This document shows positions 43,066 through 54,989 of a DNA stretch of 64,000 nt, one piece after another. Position numbers and translations under genes: made by a program. Numbering within the stretch: position 1 is the first letter of the stretch; each line of letters starts with the position of its first letter. The notes under the pieces were generated by a model, which was not told the DNA's origin, made no database searches, and saw only the letters and a list, made by a program, of their open reading frames with translations. This stretch comes from Collybia mongolica (taxonomy: Eukaryota > Basidiomycota > Agaricomycetes > Agaricales > Clitocybaceae), in NCBI GenBank assembly GCA_013420905.1, contig JAAXNY010000009.1, positions 1 to 64,000 on the forward strand. Reading direction: 5' to 3'.

Positions 43066-44735
43066 TATCCTTGAAACCTGCAAATGGAAAGATGCGATCC
43101 ATCTGTACCAAGGGGCACTCCCCCGCGTGGTCAGAAACTCCAAAACGTCAGACTCATGTACTGTGTTCTTTGACATTTATGATTCTCATGGAGGTACCCA
43201 CCTCCGCAGCCTTCGGAACAAGAGCTTCATGCTCGGGTCCCAGTCTTTGACCATCCTGCCCACTGACAAGCGGATAGGGGTCCCTATCTGCACAAAGTGC
43301 TGGAGGTTTGGCCACCACAAGGAGGTCTGTCCCTTCAGAGCTCAACTGTGCTCCTACTGCGGCGGACCTCATGATGCCCGCAATCACCGCGACCTAGCAG
43401 CGTGCTGCAAGGCTGCCCCCAAGGCCACCCCACCAAGACTTGCAACACTGGCAGGTCATAAGTGCCCCCACGCCTCCCGATGCGTCAACTGTGGCCTTGC
43501 CCATGAGTCTGACGACAGGAAGTGTTCCTTTTGGAAACACCGCTATGATGCCAAATGGCTAGCGGCCAAGTACACTGCCCAGAAGGTAGGCGACAAGCTC
43601 TTATGCTTTGCGCCATCTGCTAATACCCCCTTCCCCACCGTTACAGGAGACAGGCTCCGAGGACGCAGGGAGGGTACTTGAGCATTTTGACAAAAAGTTA
43701 CTTGATTAATGTCTAGTACAACTTGTAATGTAAATACGCTCAGAACCTACTGCCAAAATGTCGGGTGCAAACGACACTGGACAGTTGACCTGTTAGAACG
43801 CCGCAAGGACGTCACTGACATTCTCTTCCTGCAGGAGCCGCCATGGGCCACTGTACGGTATACAGCCTCCTTGACTGAAAAAGACGGGGTCCCCATCAGG
43901 GGACCCCCCGTCCACCTGGACTGGATTCCCATGTTCCCCAAAGGGTTCGACGCTGCCAGGGATTGGCCACACGTCATGGCCTATGTCAACCAAGCTATCT
44001 GCTTGGTGAAACCTAAGCTCCAATCGGACATCGTTAACCACCGCGATGTCATGCTCATCACTGTACAAGGTCACCTTGGCCCAGTGCATTTGATGAATGT
44101 CTACTCAGATGAGAATGGATCAGCAGTCCGATTCCTCGAGGACCACCTGGATGAGTTCCCCAATGTTAGCTATATGGGGGGTGATTTTAATTGCCCCTCA
44201 GTGCATTGGGATGCTACCCTCAATCATGAGCACCCCATGGCCAACAGGCTCATGGAGTGCGCGGCCGCCCTCAGCCTTGAGAGGATTGCCCCCCCCTCGG
44301 GGCGGGTCACACATCCTTGTGTTTATCCCGGCATTCCAGGGTTACACAGCCGACCTGATGATAGGTGATAAGGGTGAACCTGATCACTTTCCTCTACTCC
44401 TAGACATCCCCCTTAGGGTCGAGTTTCCTGAAGGGAAGATGTCAATCAAAATTGACTCCAAAGAAGAAGCCGCTTTCCTCGCGGAAGTGTGTTTACTTCT
44501 CAGGCTCATCCAAATCCCTGACGTCGCATCAGCGGAACAAACTCAACTAGTTGCTCAGGCGATAGCTAAGGGCTTTGAAACAGCGTGGTCCCATCATGCT
44601 AAGACTAACCGGGCTTGCGCCTGGTCTAAGTCTTGGTGGGACTCGGACTGCGCCCGGACAAGGTCTGAGGCTATGAGCTCTGATCTCCCAGAGGACTGGA
44701 AGGCCTTCAAGCACTGTGTCCCCATTGGATCATGA

Positions 44736-44789
44736 AATTCAGCCATTTAAGTGTGGAAATATGAATTTCCACACTTAAATGGCTGAATT
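44736..44789. repeat. Perfect 25 bp hairpin near the left CACTA end
   Basis: The arms 44736-44760 and 44765-44789 are exact reverse complements with a 4-base loop (ATGA). They start 24 bp inside the element. Confidence 0.95.
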
Positions 44790-45290
44790 AAAGGGGTATG
44801 AATTGTGGCTGAAATTCCACCCCACATATTTCAGCCATCCAATAGATGAAAAAAGGTATTAAATTTTCCCTCCATTAATTGGATGAAATTTCATCCTATA
44901 AAGGAGTGAAGTTGGTGGCCTGATTTTCATCCCCCATATTTCAGCCATTTATTAGATAAAAATATGTATTAAAAATCCCTTCAATTAACTACAATTAATT
45001 GGATGAAAGTTCATCTTATAGAAGAGTGAATTTAGTGGCTGATTTTCATCCAAAATATGTTAGCCATCCATTAGATGAAAAAAAGTATTAAATTTTCCCC
45101 CAGTTAACTGGATGAAATTTCATCCTATAGAAGAGTGATTTTAGTAGTTTATTTTCATCTCACATATTTCAGCCATCCTTTAGATGAAAAAAGATATTAG
45201 AATTTTCTCCAATTAACTGGATGAAATTTCAACCTATAAGAGAGTGAGTTGGGTTGTATATTTTCATCTGATAGGGGGGTACAAAATTTA
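44790..45290. repeat. Left subterminal repeats of the CACTA element
   Basis: Four to five diverged units of about 110-120 bp contain GGATGAAATTTCATCCTAT and TTTCAGCCAT blocks (near 44881, 45001, 45112 and 45221). Such arrays usually bind the transposase or an accessory protein in CACTA elements. Confidence 0.8.
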
Positions 45291-45426
45291 TACAAAAGAA
45301 TGGAATTTAAAGACAGTACTTTGATTAATTAAATAGAGGGGGAACAATCTGAGGTTATATTTTGTAAGCTTGGAGTACTTAGTAAGTTCAGGTGAAGGGG
45401 GCCCAAAGGCAAGCTCTTGAGAGTAA

Positions 45427-46246
45427 TAGGGCTGCACACCGTACCATCTGACGGGTACGGCCGTACAATCAACGGTCATGAGACAGGTACGGCTCGACCG
45501 TCCACCGTCCGTAGTGTTTGGTCAGTCAAACCCCAACGGCTACGGGACGGGTACGGAGACGGCCGTTGTACGGTTATGTACGGCAGACGGTATCCATTGA
45601 AAGTAAAAAAAAATTACATTCCATACTGTACGCTAGGTATTCAACGACGTAGGGCTGCGTTTGCCTTTGCGCAGGCCAGATGTACCCATTTCTTAACTAG
45701 CATTAGAATCCGGATGGTATCAGCATGGAGGCTTGCACGGCAGAGGGAAATGGTGTCCCAACCATCTGAGAAGACCTGCTCTACGGCGACAGCAGAACCT
45801 GGCATGGGGATGTTCCGTGAACAAAATATCAAAGATGTTAGAATGACTCACCAGGAATACATAAGATGTCACGAGCAAGGCGAAACAGATTCGGGAACTG
45901 AGCGCGTCAACCCATCCGCCACTGAATTGGATTACAGGTGTCAAAATCTTCAGCAGGAAGTTTGAAGTATTCCTCAAGTTTGTTGATAGAGGCCTTCTCT
46001 TTCCTACGATATCGAGCTGTAAAGGATTTCTGAGGGGAACCCATGAGAGGTGAGCTTTGAGCAGACGGTTGATCGGGGATACCCGTCTAATACTGTCCAA
46101 TGCCGTGGACGGCCGTCTTTCGATGGCAATGGACGGGCGTTGACCGTCCCGTCAACGTGGTGAACCTGAGGCTGAACGGCACGGGTACGGTAACCGTACT
46201 ACGGGTCCGTACATACCGTGAGGTACGGTCACGGCGTGCAGCCCTA
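45427..46246 (-). mobile_element. Non-autonomous hAT element carrying an hATC fragment (820 bp)
   Basis: Terminal inverted repeat TAGGGCTGCAC with CCGT following; perfect 8 bp duplication GAGAGTAA (45419-45426 and 46247-46254). The minus strand between about 46010 and 45640 encodes pieces of the hAT dimerisation domain (KLPAEDFDTCNPIQW, then PGSAVAVEQVFSDG and DTISLCRASLHADT). Frames are broken. It is rich in ACGG-type short repeats next to the ends. Confidence 0.9.
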
Positions 46247-46382
46247 GAGAGTAATTCAGCATGGCATTAGGGAACCAAAGGATTATGCTATTACTATTAT
46301 TAAAATATTGCTTGAGCAAGGCTGTAAGATGCATGGGCAAAAAGAGTAGTATATGTAGTTAATAAAAGAATGGATGTATCAA

Positions 46383-49300
46383 CTATGTATGTATTGAAGA
46401 TAAGGAATGACATCGATCAATAATTGACCACTTTCCACGATCCATAATGCGACCAATCACACATTCCACCTGGTTGAGATCAACACATTCTATAGATCCT
46501 AGGTCTTTGTAATAGTTCAAGGAGCAATAATCAGTTGCTGCTTCTGATATCTTGACCTGCCTGATAACTGCATAAATGAATGATTCTGCCTCAATCCCCT
46601 CTCTTGGGGATGCTGGGATATCAACAACAAGAAAACAACGGAGTTGCCCGAAAAACTCTCGCAGCTCAAACTCGGATCTTCGGGACCTGCGATGTGCAAA
46701 TTTATCAACCTCAAGTTGATACTAGGGTTTGTATGAGTCAGAGTATGTCAAAAAAATCAGAAATGCATAATATACCTTGACAAATGACATATCACGGCTG
46801 TCAGACCTAAGCGGAAGAAGCTTGCGGGCATGCATAGTATCACCGCCCTCCAGGTGGTATACTCGGCCGTATTGATGGAATTGCGTCACTTGTGGTATAA
46901 GCCGTCGAATCACTGATGGGGATTTCTCGAGGCGGGTAGCCAATGTCGCTGTGAGCACCATCCATAGGGAACGAGAGAGGCTTGCTGCAGGTCCTTTTGG
47001 TGGGGTGAGGACGTGTAATGGATCTTAACTATAATTATTGAAGGACTGCATAGTATGATAAACAACGTACATTCATCTAATTTGAAATCCTGATCATGGG
47101 ACTTTGCAGGTAAGACCTGAAGTTTGCCTTGTAAATTGTACAGAAGAGTTATGTGTGCCAACTGGGCACATGAGGTGATATAGTTATTGATGCTCGCATA
47201 AGGAAACCGTCGGCTCTTGACATGGCGGAGGATATCACCACAGTAGCGCTCCATTGGAAATGCCCAATAGGCCCAGACCGGACCCATGGCCCTGACAGTT
47301 GGTGCGATATGGAGTAGTGCGTGAATTGTGAGGGGGCAAGTCGATACGCGCAGTGGGTCATATTTATAATATAGGCTGTTAATATATATATCAGAAAATG
47401 ACCTCTGGGTTGCGAGAAGTGCTTACCGCTCATACACCTTGACCCAATCCTGAAACCCCCTTTCAAGCTCATCTATTTGATTTTGTGTAATTTCAAATTG
47501 GAGGCAAATTGTTAACAGTCTAACTAGTTTAATAAAGTGCTTATAGTATCGGGGATGTACAAATCGGCCTTTAAGGAGAGTTGGTGCGATGTAAAATGTC
47601 CAGACCGAATATGTTTCTGCAATCATATTAGACCTCTCTGATGCAATATTAGGAACCCTAGACCCAAACGCCGCCGGAGTAGTACTCCCCGCATCTGCAG
47701 TGGCTTCTCCAATAGCCTCCCATACGGTTGAAGACCATATAAGATGCATGAAATCATAAGGGAACGAGGTAGGAAAAGATAGTGAACTCAGTGTACTGAG
47801 GAGTGGAATACCCTTGATGCCATATTTAGTTGCGAGGCGTTCGGACTCTGCATCGGTTACAGCAAACTGGACTTTTTTTGCTTGTTCAATGAATGACGAA
47901 TGAGTTCGTAGTGGAAGTTCTGATGCGTTGTATTGTTCTTGTGGCTGTGGAAAGCCATCGCGGCACAGTGGAACATAATGGGTTGTCACTCGCAAGGATG
48001 GGGCACGGATGCCTTTGATGGTGCACATTCTGCAAGGATAGATGGCGTTGTGACCCTTCATTCGCATGACCATGGAAACTGCGGGTATATCACCAAAAAC
48101 AACAACTAGAAATGCTCGGAGAAGGAATATGGATTCAGTCAGAGCATCGAAGGCAGAAACACCAATCTCGAGCTGTAGTAATTCTTGAACTACAGGCCAC
48201 AAGAAGGAATCCATATCGTAGGGTTTCTTCGGCCTGGGAATTGACCCAAGTGGAATGATGTTTGCCTTGAGCATTCGCTCTTCAGGAGGAAGGTTGTAGT
48301 TAAATAGAATTAATGGCCAGGCAGTTTTGTTACGGTGCTTGAAAGGACCAAAACCGTCCGTAGATAATCCTAGTGCTATGTCGCGGGGATCTGAGAAGAA
48401 CCATATAGGGAGTTCTTCATCGCCAATTGTAATATAAGTCTCCCGGAGTAATTGATAATGTGTACCATCAAATATATCAGTCATTTTCGTTGGGATATGT
48501 TTGTGCTTAGACCGATATTGCATCTTCCTGGCTTGAGCACGGCTTGAGACCATGGCGCGGAGTCGGGGGATGATAGGGAGATATTCATAATAGGAGAGGG
48601 GTGTTTTTCCATCAGCTTTGTAGCGATCCTTATTGCATTTGGGGCACTGTATAAGGGTTTCGTATGGCCCAGTGTAACACACACATGAGGAGGTGCAACA
48701 GTCATAATGTACTGGCTGAAAACCGGAAAGAAACTGGATTCGTTTCTCTGTGTTCTTCAAACTGTTGGCTGACAGCTCAGGAAGAAGATAACGAATTTTG
48801 TTGTAAGCTTTATGAGTGAGGCCTTCTTCAATTTTGATGGTATAGAGACGGAGGATTTTTAAGTCACTCTCGTCTAATACTTCCTCTATGAGGATATGGA
48901 TCAGAGAGTGTTTCGAAGGACCCGAGTGGACACACCTAACCGCGAGGCTTCCTTCAAAAACCCCTCGCCAAGAAGATCCCACACCGAGATACCCTCTAAC
49001 CCAGGCTCTGCGCTTGGCATTTCATTATCACTACCGTCTTCCTCAAGATACTCATTGCTGTCGATAGAACCCTCACTGTCCGTGTCATCATTAGTATCCA
49101 TATTCCGCTTGTCTCCCTCATCCTCATCCTCCTCGCTGCTCTCGTCACCTTCCCTGGGGATGAACTGTCAAGTAGGATCAGGCCCCCATCTTTCCTTGCC
49201 AATTTTGTCGAGATATGCCGCAATACGATGAGAGCGGCGTGGATTGGATAACCCATAATGGTCTTCATGGTGCAGCACGGCTGATGGTGGTGATAATTCG

Positions 49301-49695
49301 CGAGAGTGAACGTTTGATGGTCCTGCCTCGTTATCCATTGGATAGTCAATGGGGACTAATTGCGATTGGGGGTCCTCAACGTGCATGTTCTCCTCCCAGT
49401 CAGCATGAGCATGACTCTGGGATTGTTGATTGGTGGGCGGGCGGAATCCCGAGTTCAGTAACCTTTGTCGGGCAGGTGTAGCACGTCCTATAATTTGTTG
49501 CTTCATGGTGCGGCCTGAAGACTTCTTTTGAGGGGCTTTACTCTTAGCCATTGAACTTGTTACCAGGAGATTGTTTTGCTCCAGAACTGCTGCAGTGAGA
49601 CTCGAGCGCCCTTTGCCAAGTAGGTGCCGTGCTTCAGTCTTACGGTGAAGTCTCTTGCCGCAGCCACACGCGCAAAGGCGTCGTTTATTGCCCAT
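46383..49695 (-). pseudogene. tnp2-type CACTA transposase
   Basis: The start MGNKRRLCACGCGKRLHRKTEARHL matches the N-terminus of agaricomycete tnp2 proteins. An acidic/serine-rich linker with an in-frame TGA (49168-49170) follows, then a one-base frameshift near 48905. The Transposase_21 domain (about 48900-47423) includes a CxxC...CxxC zinc motif (SCVCYTGPYETLIQCPKCNKD), FFSDPRDIALGLSTDGFGPF, PCRMCTIKG and a helical DFMHLIW region. Introns at about 47422, 47072 and 46790 lead to YYKYDPLRVSTCPLTIH, then MERYCGDILRHVKSRR, then the last exon ending at TAG 46383. It would catalyse excision at CACTG ends. Confidence 0.85.
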
Positions 49696-49767
49696 GGTGT
49701 CTAAATGTCTTAAGTATATAAATAGATTAGTGATAGATAATGAGTTGTGAATGGCCAGACGCACCAA

Positions 49768-50496
49768 GGTTAATGTTCAGAACCTCACCACACCCCACTA
49801 TCGTTGTTTCCGATGTACAACCCGATCCTAATGGGCAGTACCCCACCGTTTGATATTGCCCTCCCCAATGAACACCTTGATGAAGCGGCGGAACGCCGTC
49901 GTGCACGCCTGCAACAACGTTCCTAGGTTTCCTACTTCATTTAATTATTAGTCAATGTATTCCTTTCAATAATGATCATGTTCAAATTGTATTGAAGTTC
50001 TTATTATGACTACATATTCTATATACTAACTAATAGAAATTTGTATTGACTTACCAAGGGTCTATGAGGAGGCATATCAAATAGATGGTGGTGGTTTGGG
50101 ATGAAGAGCGAAACCGTGCGAAAGCGGGCTGGGGCCTTACCTTATTCATCAGAATGTTGAAGTGTCGGGTATCCCGGCCATTGGGGTCATGTGAACGGTC
50201 ATATGACCCCGATGCCCGGGATGCCCGACACTTCAACATTCCGATGAATAAGGTAAGGCCCCAGCCCGCTTTTGCACGGTTTCGCTCTTCATCCCAAACC
50301 ACCACCATCTATCTGTTGGAGCCACCGCTCCCTCCTTGTCGACTACTTCGTAAGTATGATTCATTAGTTTATTAGTATATATCAATGTAGTAGTGTATTA
50401 AAACAAAAAACCAACACGAATGATAATGATAGTAATAAAGATAGACTAACAAAAAAATCTAATGCCCTTAGGAAACCTAAGGACACTGCTGCAGGG
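49768..50496. other. Intergenic region between divergent CACTA genes
   Basis: It is the shared upstream region of the transposase (minus) and the Spt5-like gene (plus). Apart from the hairpin MITE at 50079-50311 I see no coding unit. A short plus-strand stretch (49816-49926, LNEHLDEAAERRRARLQQR in one frame) may be a gene remnant. Confidence 0.5.
50079..50311. repeat. Hairpin MITE, about 105 bp arms
   Basis: AGATGGTGGTGGTTTGGGAT at the left end reappears in reverse complement at the right end, and the arms pair almost base for base to the centre near 50190. No ORF. Target duplication is not clear (possibly AT). Confidence 0.85.
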
Positions 50497-53097
50497 ATGA
50501 CAGGCAAGAAGATCCTTAACATAGCACGCGGCTTTGTTGACCTTGAGGCTCAGGTGGATGACAAGGAGGATAATGAAGGATTTGAGGAAGATCAGGACCT
50601 CGGTGCGCCCCCCCCCACCTTCGTAGTGCTTGGGACCTGCTAACACCCCGACATGCCAGATGACTTCATTGACAGGGACGACACTGTAGAATCCCAAAGC
50701 ACGGCGAGACCATCTACATCAGTGGTGAGATCTCATGCCCAGGATGGCCAACTAGACGACCTTTTGGAGGGGATATTGGAATGTTCACGTGCCCAACGCC
50801 CAGCGCACGATTATGGGCCAGGATCAGACATTGAATCGGATGACCTACCCATCAACACCATACGCGGTCCAGTCGACTCGGATTATCCATTGCTAAGGGT
50901 CCGCTGCACTGTGAGTCTTCACCACCGCATTTTGTGATACCTCTTACAGAAATACCTTATTTTCTGCCTCCAGCTGGGGAGGGAGGAGGAGGCCGTTATT
51001 TACCTCTTCCAGAATGCACTTCCAGTTCACAGGTTGCGATCAGCATTCACCCGAGATGCTATACAAGGCTGGTTTTACATTGAGGCTGCCATGAACACCG
51101 AGCTTTCGACACTTCTATATTCAGCCCCAACGATAATTCGTCCCCATGATGGTCTTTTTGGGATTAGGACAGAGGAATGGCACAATTGCTGGATATGGAG
51201 ATGCATGGAGGGTCTCCATCAATTGGAGACTGGGTCACAGTCAATCGGGGGCTATACAAAGGGGACGTTGGATATGTTCTGTCTACTGAGAACTGGGGGA
51301 AAGCTACCCTCCTTTTAGTTCCCCGTCTCCCCCACTTCCCTCAAAATAAGTCCTCTTCCTCTAAGAAAAGGAAACGACCTCTTACCCGCATGAACCCTGC
51401 CTTATTCGACCTTGGGACGGAGGTCAACACCATGGCGAATTATCCCAATGCGCACGTTGAATATAGAGAAGATGGAACGGCCTCTGTCTTCAATCGCATA
51501 TTCGACCACTCCCTTGAACGTCGAACTTATCATTTCCACTCAATTTCTGTCCCCATTGACACCAAGCCACTCTCAATGCCAAGTGATATACTTGACAAAT
51601 TCTTAAGATCCCCCCACCCCCATATCGCAACAGCACAATTCCCTTGCCCCACAGAATGGAAATTCTTCGAAGGTGAAGAAGTGGTGATCAAGTCATCAAG
51701 AAACAACGGGATTATCAAAGCTATAGGAACTCGCTCTGTGGAAATAGATCTTATGAATGGGGAGGGTCAAAAGATGTTCCAGTGGTCTAATGTGTGGAAG
51801 TATATAGCTCCGGGCCACTTTGTTGAAGTGCAGAGCGGCCCTCTGCGAGGGGAACAGGGATGGGTGGTAGGGGTTGAAGAACAAATGGTCTCTATTACCG
51901 AACGGCTGGAACAAGAGGTACATGAGGATTTTGTCCTTCACAACGCACTAAAGGTAACTAAACAGTTGATATATTTTCGAGTAACTACTAATTAATGTCC
52001 AACAGCCAAACGAAGTCCATAGGAATTGGATCAAAGTTATCAGCCCACCGATTACACTCCATGGACACGCTCCGGTATCAGATGACGAATTGACAGGCCT
52101 TATGAAGCGCGACCATACGCCCTGGAAAGGCATGGAAGTCATAGTTCAGAAGAAAGGTCACGCAATGAGAGGTTACCATGCAGTTGTCCAGGATGTTCAG
52201 CAGTCGCAGGAGACTTTGAGTGGCCTCAAAGTAACTGTGCAATTTATGCACCTCAACCCAGCAAATCCCTTCAACAAGCAGGTTCTGGACTACGATGATA
52301 TTGTGGAAGTGCGGTAAGTCATTTCATATCTACTGATAGTCAGCTTGGCCTCATTTTCATTAAGCTCTCATCGTAAATTATATGACTTCGCCCCCACCAA
52401 AAATAAAATATTTACACCCCTTCCTGCTCATTTTATCACAAATCACCCACCAGTGGCCTCACAGCCTATCCCCGAGCCATCCGGAAGTGGCACTCCAATG
52501 CCCGACTTCCACTACCTCACGCCAGCTTGGAATCCATCGTCAAGGACTCCACTCACACCGCTCCCACCCCTCGAGGCTGGGCCAAGTACCCGGATATATT
52601 CCCCACTCCCTTCACCACAGCCGCAAGGCCCCATCCACCCACTATTAGACATGCGGCTGGTTGGTCGAAAGGTGAAAGTGCTGGTCACTGAAGGGAAACG
52701 GAAGAGCAAGGAGGTAGCCGCTTCAGTCGTGGAGACGGATGGAGAGTTATCCATCCGTTCCACGCATTATACCACTTCAGAACTCTTGTCACCAGAGCAA
52801 GTTACTCTGAAACATCCCAATCCAACACGCGACAATGGCTTGCTTCTTGTAATTGAGGGCGAGCATTGTGGTAAATATGTCCGGCGAATTCACCATCGAT
52901 ATGATGGTGACAATGCATTTGTTCTTTTAGCTGTGATCAACCGGACAGAGGATGGCCACGAGAGTTTGTCGGAGGAGCATTTTGAGCTCAATCCCAACAA
53001 ACTCTGTGTTGGTATTGAGACTAAGGATGAGAAAGCCCGTGGTGGTGAGCTGATGGCCAGCCTTCGTGAGGAGGCTCGAAAAACTCGCGCAAAATAA
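50497..53097 (+). pseudogene. Spt5-like protein with NGN and several KOW motifs
   Basis: Begins MTGKKILNIARGFVDLEAQVDD with an acidic N-terminus like Spt5. A first intron ends at 50657 (branch-point-like TGCTAAC). After the intron near 50912-50972 comes an NGN-like domain (LGREEEAVIYLFQNALPVHRL...GWFYIEA...IIRPHDGLFG). Then come KOW motifs: IGDWVTVNRGLYKGDVGYV, PGHFVEVQSGPLRGEQGWV, KGMEVIVQKKGHAMRGYHA and a diverged VGRKVKVLVTEGK. A one-base frameshift near 51178 separates NGN from the first KOW. Further introns lie near 51956-52005 and 52315-52345. Spt5 binds RNA polymerase II and the nascent RNA. A transposon-borne relative could act on transcription of the element; that is inference. The ordinary host Spt5 gene is unlikely, given the position inside CACTA ends. 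Confidence 0.8.
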
Positions 53098-54086
53098 GTA
53101 GGGGCACTATTAACATAATCCTTCTATAATATATACATTGCTTGATAATTGACATGCCCACATCCTATCCTAAGTATGACTTAATTTCTGTCGTTTATGC
53201 TGTCTTCCTTTTTCTATTATCCTACGGCCCAGTTTACTTCCCTGCTGCCTTTTTTGTTGGAAATTGAAGTTAAATACTGGGTTTACTAGGCTTCCACCTT
53301 CAACGTGTATATGTATTGTAATATCCTTTTCATGATCAATTATACAACCGAAATGCAGTTAAGTGTTGCACATACCTTGTCTTTCACAGATTGAATAATG
53401 CTGACTCCCATTTCCCCCTTGCCGTCCTCAGAGATTTTCCCGGAATTCTTGACATGATTATTATCACCTGCATCCGATGTTCAGCCTTAGCGCCACTCGT
53501 CAAACTGATCTATACCTATTTCTTTGGTTGTACTGGCCTCCCTACTGGAGGCGTTGGAACAATACGGAACCCACCCGACGTATTCCGGTAGCCCAAGTTG
53601 ATTTTCTGGACCAATGGATTGTTCGCGGTCAGAGTCTGTTTCGGGCTCTGTCACATTTTCTATGGTGTTGTGGCCATCCTCGTTGATGCACGGACTCGCA
53701 ACACCACTGTGAAGTATTGAGGAACGAGACATGGTAGGCATGAGGTATGCGTTTAGGATAACGAGCTATAATTTTACTAACTCAAATATATAACACTATA
53801 TGTGATTTCACTACTCTACGGGTGTCTTTTCCGACACTTGTTCAGAGATCCGTGGAGCCGCGATAGCAAAACCCTCTGCCCCAATATCCGACATTAGAAC
53901 TCATCAAGCGACAATTAAGTGAATTGGAGTCGGAATTCCTCATTCCGACCCTTGCACTAGTGTCAAGATTTTGTGTTTTCCGCTTCCGCGTCAATAGTGC
54001 CTAACCATGGAGCATATCCATGGTCGAATTCTTAAGGATGTAAGACATCTCTCCTCTCCCTCAACAACTCAATCCTCACAATCCTC
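53098..54086. other. Spacer before the small CACTA gene
   Basis: Short open stretches occur (for example 53391-53591, with a hydrophobic segment IIITCIRCSALAPLVKLIYTYFF), but none has support. The last 60 bp before the ATG at 54087 are CT-rich, as is common for fungal promoters. Confidence 0.45.
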
Positions 54087-54989
54087 ATGGCTAAATCCTC
54101 AGCATCGAAAGTCAATAAGCGTGGTGGCAAGGTCAAGTCGGGGTCAACTCCTGCCAAAAATAAAGTATTAGGTAGTTGCCACTTCCTCTAGTAGGATGAT
54201 TTCACTAATTGTATTACACCTGAAGCGGCACAGACCATGACCCTACAAGCTAAGCTGAAGAAACTACAAGGTACCTACGTCTGATTTATTTCTTCTTCAA
54301 TGTGCGCTCAACTTTGTCAATACCATCAGCCGAGAACGATGCCCTGCGCAAATCTGCCGCTGCAAAAGAGATAACATCGGACTTGATACCACAGCCAGCG
54401 CGCGGCTCTAGCAGAAAGAAATTTAACTTACAGTTTGCAATGTGTTTAGAAGATGACCAGGATTTATATACATCAATTCGCGTAAGTTTCATTTTTATTC
54501 ACGGAATCTATCTGATTATCTATAGCGTTCTGTTCGTGAATTGACTGCCACGGCAGGGATCGATTACAGCCTTTCATGGCACCGACAACCCAAACCAATA
54601 ATAGCCCGAATAATTGCTGTAGTAAGTCTCCTGTTATTTACCCTCCCTTTGACTAACAAAGTTGTCAGGCTCGAAAGCGTCACGAGTATCTGAACCGATT
54701 TGCCCATGGCTGGCCCGTCGAGGAATTTATAAAATACAACCTCAAAAACAGGCGCGCCTATGCTCGTCGTCGCGGATATCTACCACCACCCTCAACACTC
54801 GCCAATAACACAGATGATGATGATCGAGAAATGGAAGCAGATGAGGATGGAAGTGAACACAGCGAGAGTGATGACATGGACACAGCCATAGGAAATGGGG
54901 ACCGAGAGGACGGGGATGAGGGCAAGGGCAATGAGGATGGGGATGAGGACATGACAGGTGAATCAGACCTAGAAGAGGAGAACTTCTGA
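54087..54989 (+). CDS. Small spliced coiled-coil protein inside the CACTA element, 232 aa
   Basis: Five exons join in frame: 54087-54171, 54226-54270, 54330-54481, 54526-54621 and 54669-54989, giving 232 residues without a stop. The N-terminus is basic (SASKVNKRGGKVKSGS), followed by a short leucine/lysine coiled coil (MTLQAKLKKLQAENDALRK). A central block is LIPQPARGSSRKKFNLQFAM...LYTSIRRSVRELT. Then a WPVEEFIKYNLKNRRAYARR segment precedes a long Asp/Glu-rich tail. I recall relatives as repeat-associated agaricomycete proteins without assigned function. A DNA-binding accessory role, like TnpA in plant CACTA elements, is a reasonable guess from the basic and coiled-coil parts. It is the only undamaged gene of the element. 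Confidence 0.8.

Larger units (their letters stand above)
40045..43681 (+). pseudogene. LINE ORF1 (nucleic-acid-binding protein), frameshifted and split
   Basis: Starts MGKDNPPGRSQRL. It is proline- and serine-rich, then runs into a 13-C tract (40681-40693), after which the conserved reading continues in another frame (IPAWLSRRPPPPPP...). One extra C would restore it. Mariner copy 2 interrupts ...LEVKTTR / ILETCKWKDA. Past it are three zinc-knuckle-like motifs: CTKCWRFGHHKEVC, CSYCGGPHDARNH and CVNCGLAHESDDRKC. The layout is that of Tad/I-type ORF1 proteins, which bind LINE RNA. It ends 27 bp before the ORF2 ATG. Confidence 0.85.

Noticed and set aside
45417..45965. 182-residue plus-strand ORF as a gene
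   Set aside because: It begins in the target duplication and runs through the hAT terminal repeat, antisense to the hATC fragment; it has no protein-like features.
50497..53097. Host Spt5 gene
   Set aside because: It lies between CACTA ends, has a frameshift between NGN and KOW, and is short and diverged compared with the essential host protein.
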